A DNA stretch of 58,760 nucleotides from Methylophaga sp. (GCF_030651745.1 NZ_JAUSCC010000143.1:1-58760); one strand, 5' to 3'. Positions 1 through 6,989 are shown, counted from the stretch's first letter. Notes: generated from the sequence alone by a model not told the origin. Translations and numbers: made by a program.

Positions 1-136
1 GAGTCGTAACACCCGAAACTGGGATTGGCAGCCAGAAGTCTGTTTAAATCCTGATAAACCAAACAATAATGCGGCGAAAAAAACCGACACTACTGTCCAC
101 TAATTTTTAACTGATGCGACAACTACGTTGACATTT

Positions 137-174
137 ACCGGGTCAGGAGCAATCTGCTGTGCAGGCTGCACACC
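137..174. repeat. 38-bp direct repeat with hairpin, copy 1
   Basis: The stretch is closely repeated at 1073-1110, on the other side of the TIGR03761-family gene. Its 3' half holds the inverted repeat TGTGCAG-G-CTGCACA (158-172), which could fold as a hairpin or bind a dimeric regulator. It lies about 30 bases before the start codon at 203. The first 136 bases of the window hold no gene that I can see. Confidence 0.7.
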
Positions 175-202
175 CTGAAATTCAACTCAAGAGGATTAAC
201 GC

Positions 203-1033
203 ATGAATGCTTTCTTTGACCCTGAGCCTCAACCCGCAAGGATTCAACCGGAGCGGACCTTCATCGAACAGCCGGGCGATCTGCGCAGTGAGACGCGGAT
301 GACGATACAAACCCGGCAAGCCCAAAAGCTAGTGGTTGGCCGCAAAAGCAGCGAGCATGTCGAAGCGATTATCGGCTTGCTGGATTTTGGTCGGCGCATG
401 AAGTTGATTTGGTTATCCGCCGAAGCCGATGATCCTTTTGCCGACTGGTTTTTAGTCAAAATCGAACAGTCGCTGGCTGACAGTCAAGCGCTGATCCAGG
501 CCAAGACCACTTGGTTGACGACCTGCCTGGGCGAAATCGAAGGCTTTGACATTCAGGTGGCCCAATCACTGCAGCCCTTGCAGGTTCCGATCTATTTTCA
601 GAACCCGTTTGGTTACATGGGTGCCTATTTGATTGCCGATTATGATGCTTTGGCGCGCAGTGTCTTTACTGCCCGGCACATCGCCCTGATTGATCGCGCA
701 GTGGCCGAACAGCTGTTGCAGGTGACCGGTAAAGCTATTCGACGCACCTTCAATTTGACCAGTCAATGGAAATTCACCGGTGTCATCCGCGACGATGTGC
801 TGGCTCAAAATCCTAACGCGCTGCGAGCACAAGGGCTGTTGGGCGAATGTCCGGAGGCCATTGTCGCCAAAACCCAGCGGGCCAAGATCGCGCCGGTCAT
901 TAAAGCCAAGCCCAAGCCTTCTGCCGTGGTAGTCAGCAACACCAGCGGCCTTAGCGGCAGGGAAAATCCGGATGAAACGCAACGTGGAGAACCTGTCGCA
1001 ACGGCCATCAGCAATGAGCTGTCTTCAGACTGA
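203..1033 (+). CDS. ICE protein, TIGR03761 (PFL_4669) family
   Basis: This 276-residue protein matches the TIGR03761 family, found almost only in PFGI-1 class integrative elements next to replication genes. The recognisable core runs from about residue 30 to 220: a TIQTRQAQKLVVGRK-like start, an acidic DDPFADWFLVKIE stretch, and a conserved QVPIYFQNPFGYMGAYLIADYD-type segment near residue 130. The last 50 residues are rich in K, P, S and E and look disordered. No enzymatic motif is visible and the biochemical role is unknown. The start at 203 has a good GAGGA ribosome site about nine bases upstream. It is followed by DUF3158, the usual neighbour, which supports the assignment. Direct repeats with hairpins lie on both sides. 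Confidence 0.85.
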   Translation: MNAFFDPEPQPARIQPERTFIEQPGDLRSETRMTIQTRQAQKLVVGRKSSEHVEAIIGLLDFGRRMKLIWLSAEADDPFADWFLVKIEQSLADSQALIQAKTTWLTTCLGEIEGFDIQVAQSLQPLQVPIYFQNPFGYMGAYLIADYDALARSVFTARHIALIDRAVAEQLLQVTGKAIRRTFNLTSQWKFTGVIRDDVLAQNPNALRAQGLLGECPEAIVAKTQRAKIAPVIKAKPKPSAVVVSNTSGLSGRENPDETQRGEPVATAISNELSSD

Positions 1034-1054
1034 AGATCTGCGCGGGTTTGCCCC

Positions 1055-1110
1055 TGTGCGGGCTGCACACTTCTCGGGTCAAGAGCAATCAACTGTGCAG
1101 GCTGCACACC
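1055..1110. repeat. Hairpin repeats, copies 2 and 3
   Basis: Two more copies of the TGTGC(A/G)G-G-CTGCACA inverted repeat lie here, at 1055-1069 and 1094-1108. The second sits in a 38-base direct repeat (1073-1110) of 137-174. Between 1111 and 1268 there is no gene. That stretch has runs such as CCTTTAAGGG and AAGGGGGGAAG, which resemble the purine-rich leader at 35717-35830. Confidence 0.65.
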
Positions 1111-1268
1111 CCCTGGTCGCGTTTAGCCATTTTGATCTTTGACCCAACCTGACTTAATGCGGTGCGGGGTAGCTAACAGCACTTACAAAAGGTTTTAACC
1201 CTTTAAGGGTAAGGGGGGAAGCCTTTTGATGAGTTAGCCCTTTTTATCCCTTATCGTTGACTTTCGCT

Positions 1269-1685
1269 ATGGCCAGTGATTTCGAACAACGTCTTCATGT
1301 TATGTTACCGTTCAGCACCCGGCAGGGGGTCTGGCGCAGAATTGCAGTACTTGAATCTGAAATGACCCAGGTGGTCAGGTTGATGAACGACTGTGCCGGG
1401 GCATTTCGGCAGGTGCTGGCCGAACCTCGGGAGCTGTATCTGAACGTTCAACAGGTACGTTCGTTGACGGTGTATATCCGTTGGCGTCGGCGAGGCGTTC
1501 GCGGCCAGCAAGCTTATTGCTTACTCAACAGCCCGGCAGGTCAGGCCGTATTGCTGCGCCAGGCTCCGGAACTTCAGCAGTGCTACCGGCAGTTCGATCA
1601 TTGGGCTCTGGCGTTGAATCTGGCCCATTCACTGCGCTTGAATGAAATCAGGCGCTTGAAAAAATACCTCAAAGACCTGGGTTAA
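1269..1685 (+). CDS. DUF3158 family ICE protein
   Basis: This small basic protein (138 residues from the ATG at 1269) resembles the DUF3158 family. It is known only as a conserved gene beside TIGR03761 in PFGI-1 type elements. It looks mostly alpha-helical, with an arginine-rich middle (VYIRWRRRGVRG) and a basic C-terminal helix (LNEIRRLKKYLKDLG), which would fit nucleic-acid binding, but that is inference. A TTG start at 1257 would add four residues; ATG 1269 is preferred. The function is unknown. Its place right after the TIGR03761 gene is the strongest support. Confidence 0.75.
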   Translation: MASDFEQRLHVMLPFSTRQGVWRRIAVLESEMTQVVRLMNDCAGAFRQVLAEPRELYLNVQQVRSLTVYIRWRRRGVRGQQAYCLLNSPAGQAVLLRQAPELQQCYRQFDHWALALNLAHSLRLNEIRRLKKYLKDLG

Positions 1686-2145
1686 GCCAGGATCGTGTCA
1701 CTCAAAAACCGAGCACAACGGACTAAGGGTTTTCACTTCACATTGCCGCCAATATCAGTACTGTATCGGCAACAGGGGGAGCCGTGCCATTCTTGCCGGC
1801 TGTTTCAGTCGGGCGAACCCCGGCCCATTATGTGAGCAGGTCTTTCATGACAGCACGTTGTTTATGCGAAAAAACCAGTCCGGCAAACGCTATCGCGTGT
1901 GTTTTGGACGCCTGGCTCCGCCAAGACAGTTCATTTAGCGGCGTTCAGGTCTTCGTGATCGGCTATTTTAGCCGTTGGCTGGGCCTGGCGGTACCGGACG
2001 CTGAGGGCCGCTGTTTCAGTCAAGCCGAGGCCCCGATTGCGGCAGACCAGAACCGGAATCAGACTGCCAGTGTCTGGAACATCGCCCCGATCAGGGTCCT
2101 TGTGTCACCGTTCTTATTGTTCTCGGTAGCGAGGTTCCGGCAGGT
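1686..2145 (+). other. Stretch without a recognisable gene
   Basis: In related elements ssb and the catalytic part of topB lie at about this place. Here no single-strand-binding or type IA topoisomerase catalytic motif is seen in any frame I could check. An open frame of 178 codons (1784-2320) has no familiar motif and an unlikely composition. The stretch may be decayed DNA left after deletion of ssb-topB. Confidence 0.4.
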
Positions 2146-2664
2146 GTGCGGCTATGGCCTGGGTGCGCAAATGGGCGTGGCAGGCTCGATGCGCCGTGGG
2201 AGTCCGGCCCAGACCCTGCGACAACTGGCGTCAGGATACAGATCCTGGACGCAAATGCCCAAGGCCGCGGCGAGGCCGATAAGTTTGTTAAAATCCAGGG
2301 CGGCGGCGTGTCGCAGTTAACGGCTCAGGTGAAACAGCAACAGCAACAGCCTGCCGCGTTTAAGGGGCTCAGCGCCCAGATGCAGGTTAACTGTCCCCGC
2401 TGTCAGTATCCGCTGGTCCGGCGCAAGAACCAATACGGTTATTTTTGGGGCTGCCGCAATTATCCGGACTGTCAGGTGATTGTCTCCGATGAGCACGGCA
2501 AACCCGGAACGCTTCGCCAACCCGCCCAAGCCACCGGCGAGGCCTGTCCGGAATGCAGTCAGGGGCAACGGGTCGAGCGCATCGTGCGCAAAGGCCAACG
2601 CCGCGGGCAAACCTTTATCGGCTGCAGCCGGTTTCCGGCCTGTGCTTACACCGAATATCATTGA
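2146..2664 (+). pseudogene. Zinc-ribbon fragment, C-terminus of DNA topoisomerase III
   Basis: The last 95 residues of this frame hold two topoisomerase-type C4 zinc fingers. The first is CPRC followed by GYFWGC and NYPDC (about residues 80-108). The second is CPEC followed by FIGCSRFPAC (about 135-168). These are typical of the C-terminal tail of type IA topoisomerases such as the ICE-borne TopB. The catalytic domains are absent, and the first 75 residues have no family resemblance. The true start is unclear: ATG 2146 opens the frame, while the ATG at about 2380 would encode just the zinc fingers. I read it as the relic of an ICE topB, which usually sits between DUF3158 and STY4534. A functional stand-alone zinc-finger protein cannot be excluded. 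Confidence 0.6.
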
Positions 2665-2742
2665 GTCTGACCGGGAGATAACAGCAGACTGGCGTGGCCA
2701 CCGCGCGATGGCCTTAAGCGATGAACTCAGGTTTACACCGTG

Positions 2743-2822
2743 CTCACTGCGTTTTCAGTGAGACCTTTCGCTACCGCGCATCTGCCCACCGGTAGCCGGT
2801 TCCTGCGGGAATCGCGCAGATG
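2743..2822 (+). promoter_or_regulatory. Conserved two-hairpin leader module, copy 1
   Basis: Hairpin A is CTCACTG (2743-2749) with CAGTGAG (2756-2762). Hairpin B is CATCTGC (2779-2785) with GCAGATG (2816-2822). The same module recurs at 4102-4181, where hairpin B is GTCTGC with GCAGAC, a compensatory change. In both places it lies just upstream of a pseudoknot leader and an ICE gene, so it is probably part of the 5' untranslated RNA. Confidence 0.6.
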
Positions 2823-2823
2823 A

Positions 2824-2862
2824 CCCATCGGGAAACCCTGTTTCCCCTTGGGCGACAGGGCG
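2824..2862 (+). promoter_or_regulatory. Pseudoknot leader 1 (radC-motif-like)
   Basis: Outer stem CCC (2824-2826) with GGG (2850-2852). Inner stem GGGAAA (2830-2835) with TTTCCC (2841-2846). The inner loop CCCTG (2836-2840) pairs with CAGGG (2856-2860), forming a pseudoknot. The same layout recurs before four other ICE genes in this window. It lies 42 bases before the DUF3577 start codon and is probably cis-regulatory. Confidence 0.65.
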
Positions 2863-2903
2863 TTATTCCGGTTTTTTTATTCTTTCCAACCTGGAGAAGC
2901 CTT

Positions 2904-3386
2904 ATGTCGACAGCCACTCAAACCCACTACTTTGATCTTCATATTCACGGCATCGGTTATGTCAACCGCATTCGCGAAGTGAGCGTCAAGCGCGGTGATA
3001 ACTTTTGGGCGTGTGATATCGCCGCCTTACACGGCGCCGAAGATGCGGTGCAATACACCCGCTTCGATTGCCGGGTCAGCGGATCGGAAGCCGAAAAGCT
3101 GATCAAACGCATGCAAAAAGCCGGTCAGGATCAGAAAAAGATCCTGATCGGTTTTAAACTCGGCGATCTGTACACCGATACCTTTACCTACGAATCCGGA
3201 GCCAAACAGGGCGAAACCGGCGTCAGCCTGAAAGCCCGGCTGCTGTTCATCCACTGGATCAAGGTCGACGGTGTCACCGTGTATACCGCTCCGCCGAAAG
3301 CCGAAGCCGGTAACGAGGGCCCGGCCGCATCCCAGAACTCCGATCTTACCGCGCCGGATCAGAGCGCCCAGGCCGCGCCGGCTTAA
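2904..3386 (+). CDS. STY4534 family ICE replication protein (DUF3577)
   Basis: The 160-residue product matches the DUF3577/STY4534 family, annotated as an ICE replication protein and usually found near ssb and topB. The core runs from about residue 8 to 130 (YFDLHIHGIGYVNRIREV, then VKRGDNFWACDIAALHG, then FDCRVSG), a beta-rich pattern like single-strand-binding folds. The last 30 residues are an A/P/Q/S-rich tail, likely flexible. ATG 2904 is chosen over the upstream in-frame ATG at 2820 because CTGGAGAAG precedes it at the right distance and the upstream part overlaps the structured leader. Exact activity is not known. Confidence 0.85.
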   Translation: MSTATQTHYFDLHIHGIGYVNRIREVSVKRGDNFWACDIAALHGAEDAVQYTRFDCRVSGSEAEKLIKRMQKAGQDQKKILIGFKLGDLYTDTFTYESGAKQGETGVSLKARLLFIHWIKVDGVTVYTAPPKAEAGNEGPAASQNSDLTAPDQSAQAAPA

Positions 3387-3407
3387 GCCCGCCGTGAGGT
3401 CAACGCG

Positions 3408-3590
3408 ATGGATGCCCCGGTCATGATCCGTACCCGGTTTGGTGACAAAACCGATCAGGACGGCTTTTTTAACGCTGCACTTGCAACCTTAATTCAGCAA
3501 CCTGAGTGGTGTGCCGCCGTCTTGATGCCAGATGACGTCTATGCCGGCCCGTTTTGTTACACCGCCCTGGAACAGGCGATTCCCTTTTAA
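3408..3590 (+). CDS. Small hypothetical ICE protein (60 residues)
   Basis: A short open frame starts 21 bases after the DUF3577 stop with a GTGAGG ribosome-site-like sequence. The product is acidic, with no membrane segment or known motif; it contains two cysteines and ends in TALEQAIPF. It is probably co-transcribed with the gene before it. The family is not recognised and no function is proposed. It could be a non-coding frame, but the spacing and ribosome site favour a real gene. Confidence 0.5.
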   Translation: MDAPVMIRTRFGDKTDQDGFFNAALATLIQQPEWCAAVLMPDDVYAGPFCYTALEQAIPF

Positions 3591-3720
3591 CCAGCGCTAC
3601 CGGCGCCCGCCAACCCTCAGGGATGAAGGTTGCTGTTTGCGGTAGCGCTCCCTGACCTGTAGCCGTGCCCTTTTCGCAGAAGGTCTTACCGGTTTGAACC
3701 GGCAGGGCCTTCTGGGAAAA
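3591..3720. ncRNA. Candidate structured RNA or DNA hairpin region
   Basis: Two large hairpins sit side by side. The first pairs AGCGCTACCG (3593-3602) with CGGTAGCGCT (3640-3649), a perfect 10-bp stem, with an inner CAACC (3611-3615) to GGTTG (3628-3632) stem. The second pairs CAGAAGG (3677-3683) with CCTTCTG (3708-3714) and encloses CCGGTT-TG-AACCGG (3689-3702). No protein frame is convincing. It may be a small RNA, a replication or transfer site, or a terminator complex. Confidence 0.4.
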
Positions 3721-4101
3721 CGCGCCTTAAAGCGTTGCTTCCTGACCCCACCGACTGCCATCGTCGGCATGTGATGGAACCTTTTGTGCGGTAGACCGTG
3801 CCCACTGAAGAATAGGCGCTGAGAACACTCGATAATCCAGTCAGACCGCCGTGAGTTCTGGTTAAACAACGGGAAACCAGGCTCATGCAGTTACAGAGTG
3901 GCCGGTCGATCATTTCGACCTGAGTAAGGCATGAACGCCTGTCATGTGACAGACCGTCATGGCAATTGACCTTATTTTACCACCCCAACGGTGTCCAGGC
4001 CGACTTGAGATCGCCTGTACACCCGGTTTTTTCCGAAGGGCTTGCCCAAGAGGCAGGGCAGTGGGAAAAAACCGTTACCCACACTCAAGGCTTTACCCGT
4101 G
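3721..4101. other. Intergenic region with further hairpins
   Basis: No convincing gene is seen. Short inverted repeats occur, for example GTCGA-TCATT-TCGAC near 3910 and CTGTCA-TG-TGACAG near 3940. Open frames here have no recognised motif. The region leads into the second leader module at 4102. Confidence 0.5.
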
Positions 4102-4181
4102 CTCACTGCGTTTCAGTGAGACCTTTAGTAACCGCGCGTCTGCCATGCCGGTTGCCAATTCCTGTGGGAATTGCCGCAGAC
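4102..4181 (+). promoter_or_regulatory. Conserved two-hairpin leader module, copy 2
   Basis: Hairpin A is CTCACTG (4102-4108) with CAGTGAG (4114-4120). Hairpin B is GTCTGC (4138-4143) with GCAGAC (4176-4181), enclosing CAATTCC (4156-4162) with GGAATTG (4167-4173). It matches the module at 2743-2822 with pair-preserving changes in hairpin B, which argues that the RNA structure is under selection. Confidence 0.6.
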
Positions 4182-4193
4182 ACTTTTTTTCAA

Positions 4194-4235
4194 ACCCACC
4201 GGGAACGCATTTCCCGGCTTGCGGTGAACGGCGTT
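4194..4235 (+). promoter_or_regulatory. Pseudoknot leader 2 (radC-motif-like)
   Basis: Outer stem CACC (4197-4200) with GGTG (4223-4226). Inner stem GGGAA (4201-4205) with TTCCC (4211-4215). Loop CGC (4206-4208) can pair with GCG (4231-4233), extendable to AACGC with GCGTT. It lies about 30 bases before the start codon at 4268. The pseudoknot pairing is the weakest of the five leaders. Confidence 0.55.
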
Positions 4236-4267
4236 CTTCGATTTTTATAGCTCAACTGGAGACGCTT

Positions 4268-4720
4268 ATGAACCGCTTTCAACCTACTTATCCTGAACCC
4301 TGTTTGGTGTGGGATGCTTTTGAAATTGCCCAACAACATGCCGCTGTGCGGGTCGATCTGGGCACCGCAACGGATGTCGAACAAGGCTTTGCCAAGGCTT
4401 GTGAAGACCCTGATCTTTTGGACCATGAATGGGCTGCGTTAACCGAACAGTTAACCGGGCTCCTCAATACGCTCAATCCCTCAGGCTATTGGCATGCCGA
4501 AGTGACTCACTTCGGATGGCGCAGCCGCAACGGTTTTAAGGACTTTGAGGCCGACACTGGCGGCCGGTTTTTAGCCAGCATCCTGCCCGCTACCGACTGC
4601 ACCTTCAAGGTCTTCGTCACTGAAGACGGCACTGTCCGTCTGCAGAGCTTTCACCACGATGCGCCAACCGGCAACGAGTGGTATACGGTCAAGCCGGCTC
4701 AGCCCTGGCTAAACCTCTAA
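4268..4720 (+). CDS. Hypothetical ICE protein (150 residues)
   Basis: The product is a soluble acidic protein with no signal peptide or membrane segment. It has several conserved-looking aromatic stretches (YPEPCLVWDAFEIAQ near the N-terminus, EVTHFGWRSRNGFKDFEA near residue 80, FHHDAPTGNEWYTVK near the end). I do not recognise a named domain. ATG 4268 is chosen because CTGGAGACG precedes it at good spacing and the leader structures end just before it. It belongs to the run of ICE genes each headed by its own leader RNA, so a role in the recipient shortly after transfer is possible but unproven. Confidence 0.65.
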   Translation: MNRFQPTYPEPCLVWDAFEIAQQHAAVRVDLGTATDVEQGFAKACEDPDLLDHEWAALTEQLTGLLNTLNPSGYWHAEVTHFGWRSRNGFKDFEADTGGRFLASILPATDCTFKVFVTEDGTVRLQSFHHDAPTGNEWYTVKPAQPWLNL

Positions 4721-4799
4721 ATCAAGCCATCCGGTCGACATCTGATCGGTCTTGGAAACCGGCTTATCTGGATTGCTTCAGTGTGAGCCTTTTTAACCA

Positions 4800-4845
4800 C
4801 CCAACCGGGGCAACACAGTCCCCGCGTTGCGGGCGTGCGGTGTGC
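4800..4845 (+). promoter_or_regulatory. Pseudoknot leader 3, before the radC-like gene
   Basis: Outer stem CCC (4800-4802) with GGG (4831-4833). Inner stem CGGGG (4806-4810) with CCCCG (4820-4824). Loop CACA (4814-4817) can pair with TGTG (4841-4844). Its position directly upstream of a radC-like ICE gene is the hallmark of the radC RNA motif described from comparative genomics. Confidence 0.65.
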
Positions 4846-4876
4846 TTCGGTGTCATTCAACCCCGGGAGAACCCCC

Positions 4877-5350
4877 ATGTTATACATTCAAGAAAGCAAC
4901 GGTGCTTACCGTAAAGCGACAGAAGCCGATGTACTCGGTGCTGCCACCGCGCTGTTCAAACGCCATTTTTGCACCGGGAACCCCCTGACCGAACCGGCCA
5001 AGGCGGCGGAATACCTTAAATTGCAATTGGCACAATACGAACATGAAGTCTTTGTGTGCGTGTTTTTAAATAGCCAACACCAAGTGCTGGCCTTGGATGA
5101 ACTGTTCCGAGGCACGATTGACGGCGCCTCTGTCTATCCGCGTGAAGTCATCAAAGCGGTATTGCAGCACAATGCCGCCGCCATGATCGTGGCCCATAAT
5201 CATCCGTCCGGCAAGGCAGAACCCAGCCAGGCCGATAGAACCATTACCGACAAATTGAAAAACGCCTTGGCGTTGATCGATGTCAAATTACTCGATCACT
5301 TCATTATCGGTGAATCGGTGTATTCCTTTGCTGAAAACGGCTTGTTGTAA
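4877..5350 (+). CDS. radC: RadC-like JAB-domain protein
   Basis: This 157-residue protein is a short RadC family member, consisting almost only of the JAB/MPN (JAMM) domain. The metal-binding signature HNHPSG is present near residue 110, followed by the conserved S..D (AEPSQADRTITDKL). The helix-hairpin-helix part of chromosomal RadC is missing, as is usual for ICE and prophage versions. ICE copies are usually grouped with anti-restriction or DNA-processing genes, but the biochemical activity of RadC is not settled. ATG 4877 has CGGGAGAA upstream. It lies between the hypothetical 4268 gene and DUF932, each with its own pseudoknot leader. Confidence 0.9.
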   Translation: MLYIQESNGAYRKATEADVLGAATALFKRHFCTGNPLTEPAKAAEYLKLQLAQYEHEVFVCVFLNSQHQVLALDELFRGTIDGASVYPREVIKAVLQHNAAAMIVAHNHPSGKAEPSQADRTITDKLKNALALIDVKLLDHFIIGESVYSFAENGLL

Positions 5351-5388
5351 CCGGTCTTAAATCCGGTCACCGCTGTTATTTTTTTTAA

Positions 5389-5428
5389 CCCCCTGGGCAT
5401 CCGGTCCCAGTGGGGCGGTAATGCCCAG
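5389..5428 (+). promoter_or_regulatory. Pseudoknot leader 4, before the DUF932 gene
   Basis: Outer stem CCCC (5389-5392) with GGGG (5412-5415). Inner stem CTGGG (5393-5397) with CCCAG (5406-5410). Loop CAT (5398-5400) pairs with ATG (5421-5423). The 8-base CTGGGCAT (5393-5400) can instead pair fully with ATGCCCAG (5421-5428), so two exclusive folds are possible, as expected of a switch. A T-run at 5380-5386 precedes it. Confidence 0.65.
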
Positions 5429-5446
5429 GTTAACTGGAGAATACCC

Positions 5447-6265
5447 ATGTTAGCTTCACGCTTTACCAACGGTCAGCTGCTGCGTTCACACCTGCCTTTG
5501 ACCGATGAACAATTACGTACGGTCGTTCCCTCGATTTATGCCGATACTGCTCATGAATCGCGGTCCGACCGCTATGCCCATATACCGACCCGTGTGGTCT
5601 TGACGGCCCTGCGAAAAGAAGGCTTTCAGCCGTTTATGGCGACCCAGGCCCTGGTGCGGGATGATTCCCGTCAGGGCTTTGCCAAACACATGCTCCGGCT
5701 GCGCCATGCCAGTCAAATTGAAGCAGACGATGCCGCCAATGAAATCATCTTGTTGAATTCACATGACGGCTCCAGTTCCTATCAAATGCTGGCCGGCTGT
5801 TTCCGGTATGTGTGCCAAAACGGCATGGTCTGTGGCGATCAATACCACGATATCCGCGTTCGGCACTGCGGTCAGGTGGTCGACAATGTCATAGAGGGCG
5901 CTTATCAGGTGCTCGCTAACTTTGACCGGATCAGCGCCGCCAAAGCCGACATGTCGGCATTGCGCTTATCCGAGGCTGAACAACAGGCCTTTGCCCACGC
6001 CGCCTTGCCCTTACGCTTCAGTGAAACCGATGCGAAACCAACCGAGCAGGCGGTACTCAGACGCAGACGCTCGGCCGATGCCGGGGATGATTTATGGACC
6101 ACCTTCAACGTGGTTCAGGAAAATCTGCTGAAAGGCGGTCTTCCGCGGCTCAATCAGCAGGGCAAAGTCACCCGCACCCGCCAGATCAATGGCATTGACG
6201 GCGATGTGCGCCTGAACAAAGCGCTGTGGACCCTGGCTGAAGCCATGCAAGCCTTGAAAGCGTAG
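5447..6265 (+). CDS. DUF932 family protein
   Basis: The 272-residue product matches DUF932, a family spread by plasmids, phages and ICEs and often next to radC and anti-restriction genes. Recognisable parts are the N-terminal YAHIPTRVVLTALRKEGFQP segment, the central EIILLNSHDGSSSYQMLAGCFRYVCQNGMVCG stretch (about residues 95-130), and the VIEGAYQVLANFDRI helix. A polar helical region and a C-terminal segment (NGIDGDVRLNKALWTLAEAMQAL) follow. ATG 5447 has an ACTGGAGA ribosome site. No catalytic motif is known for the family. It is preceded by a switch-like pseudoknot leader. Confidence 0.85.
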   Translation: MLASRFTNGQLLRSHLPLTDEQLRTVVPSIYADTAHESRSDRYAHIPTRVVLTALRKEGFQPFMATQALVRDDSRQGFAKHMLRLRHASQIEADDAANEIILLNSHDGSSSYQMLAGCFRYVCQNGMVCGDQYHDIRVRHCGQVVDNVIEGAYQVLANFDRISAAKADMSALRLSEAEQQAFAHAALPLRFSETDAKPTEQAVLRRRRSADAGDDLWTTFNVVQENLLKGGLPRLNQQGKVTRTRQINGIDGDVRLNKALWTLAEAMQALKA

Positions 6266-6274
6266 TGTCATCAA

Positions 6275-6316
6275 CCCAACCGGGGCACACCAATCCCCGG
6301 CTCGGGGAAACGTGTG
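6275..6316 (+). promoter_or_regulatory. Pseudoknot leader 5
   Basis: Outer stem CCC (6275-6277) with GGG (6304-6307). Inner stem CCGGGG (6280-6285) with CCCCGG (6295-6300). Loop CACAC (6286-6290) pairs with GTGTG (6312-6316). This is the clearest pseudoknot of the set. The GGGAA before and TTCCC after the GTGTG could form a competing hairpin. It ends about 30 bases before the start codon at 6348. Confidence 0.7.
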
Positions 6317-6347
6317 TTCCCGCTTTTTCCAACTGTGGAGCAACACC

Positions 6348-6770
6348 ATGACAGAAGCCAATCCAAAACAATCTGGCCAACCCGAACGGGATGCCGCGGC
6401 ATTGCGTTCATCATTAAACCAATTCACCGGTACCGAGCGCTGGTACCGGCATCCTTTCAATCCCACGCTGCTGTATACCGATGGCGTCAAGTACCTGGCC
6501 GAACACGGCGGCAAACAAGGCGCCTATTGGCTGCTCGATACCGTCGCGCTGGAAATAGCCCCGTTCCTGGCAGTCCAGCAACAGGCCTTTGGGGCACTGT
6601 CATTGACGGTTAACCCCGATAAAACGGCGGTCATCACCGTCACGGACGGCAATGACGAGACGCTCGCCAGCTTCGAGCTCTTCTATACCGATCTGCTCCC
6701 AGGGGACTGGCGCTTATTTCTGATCGAAGAGGGCGAGCACCGGATCCTGTTATTACCCAGTGAATATTAA
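6348..6770 (+). CDS. DUF6876-like ICE protein
   Basis: The product has 140 residues and resembles a small family (DUF6876) found with DUF932 in integrative elements and plasmids. The core is FTGTERWYRHPFNPTLLYTDGVKYLAEHGG followed by AYWLLDTVALEI and a C-terminal FELFYTDLLPGDWRLFLIEEGEHRILLLPSEY-like end, rich in beta strands. No enzyme motif is visible. ATG 6348 is chosen because GTGGAGCAAC precedes it. The last bases sit about 25 bases before the next start, so both genes are probably on one transcript. Confidence 0.7.
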   Translation: MTEANPKQSGQPERDAAALRSSLNQFTGTERWYRHPFNPTLLYTDGVKYLAEHGGKQGAYWLLDTVALEIAPFLAVQQQAFGALSLTVNPDKTAVITVTDGNDETLASFELFYTDLLPGDWRLFLIEEGEHRILLLPSEY

Positions 6771-6795
6771 TTGCTCAGCCAAAGGAGGCCATTTT

Positions 6796-6984
6796 ATGAT
6801 GACAGTGACCCTGACTTTAGAACTCAACGATCAAGACGCCTGGGCGCTGGCACAGCTGATTAAACGGATCGGCTGGCAGAGCCTCAGCGATCATGCTGTC
6901 GACACAGACGAAGCCGAACGCATGAGAAACGCGATAGCGGGTTTACAAACCGCATTGTCTCAGAAGGGGTATTCACCTCGCTAA
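6796..6984 (+). CDS. Small hypothetical ICE protein (DUF7706-like)
   Basis: This 62-residue protein starts at ATG 6796 (or 6799) after a perfect AAAGGAGG ribosome site at 6781-6788. The sequence begins MTVTLTLELNDQDAWALAQLIKRIGW and then runs into a charged helix (DTDEAERMRNAIAGLQTAL). It resembles a family of short proteins near the end of ICE replication operons; I am not certain of the family name. The function is unknown. It is followed at once by a strong terminator, so it ends the operon. Confidence 0.7.
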   Translation: MMTVTLTLELNDQDAWALAQLIKRIGWQSLSDHAVDTDEAERMRNAIAGLQTALSQKGYSPR

Positions 6985-6989
6985 CACCC

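Noticed and set aside
1784..2320. 178-codon open frame on the plus strand
   Set aside because: No family motif, odd composition and overlap with the better supported zinc-ribbon frame; treated as non-coding.
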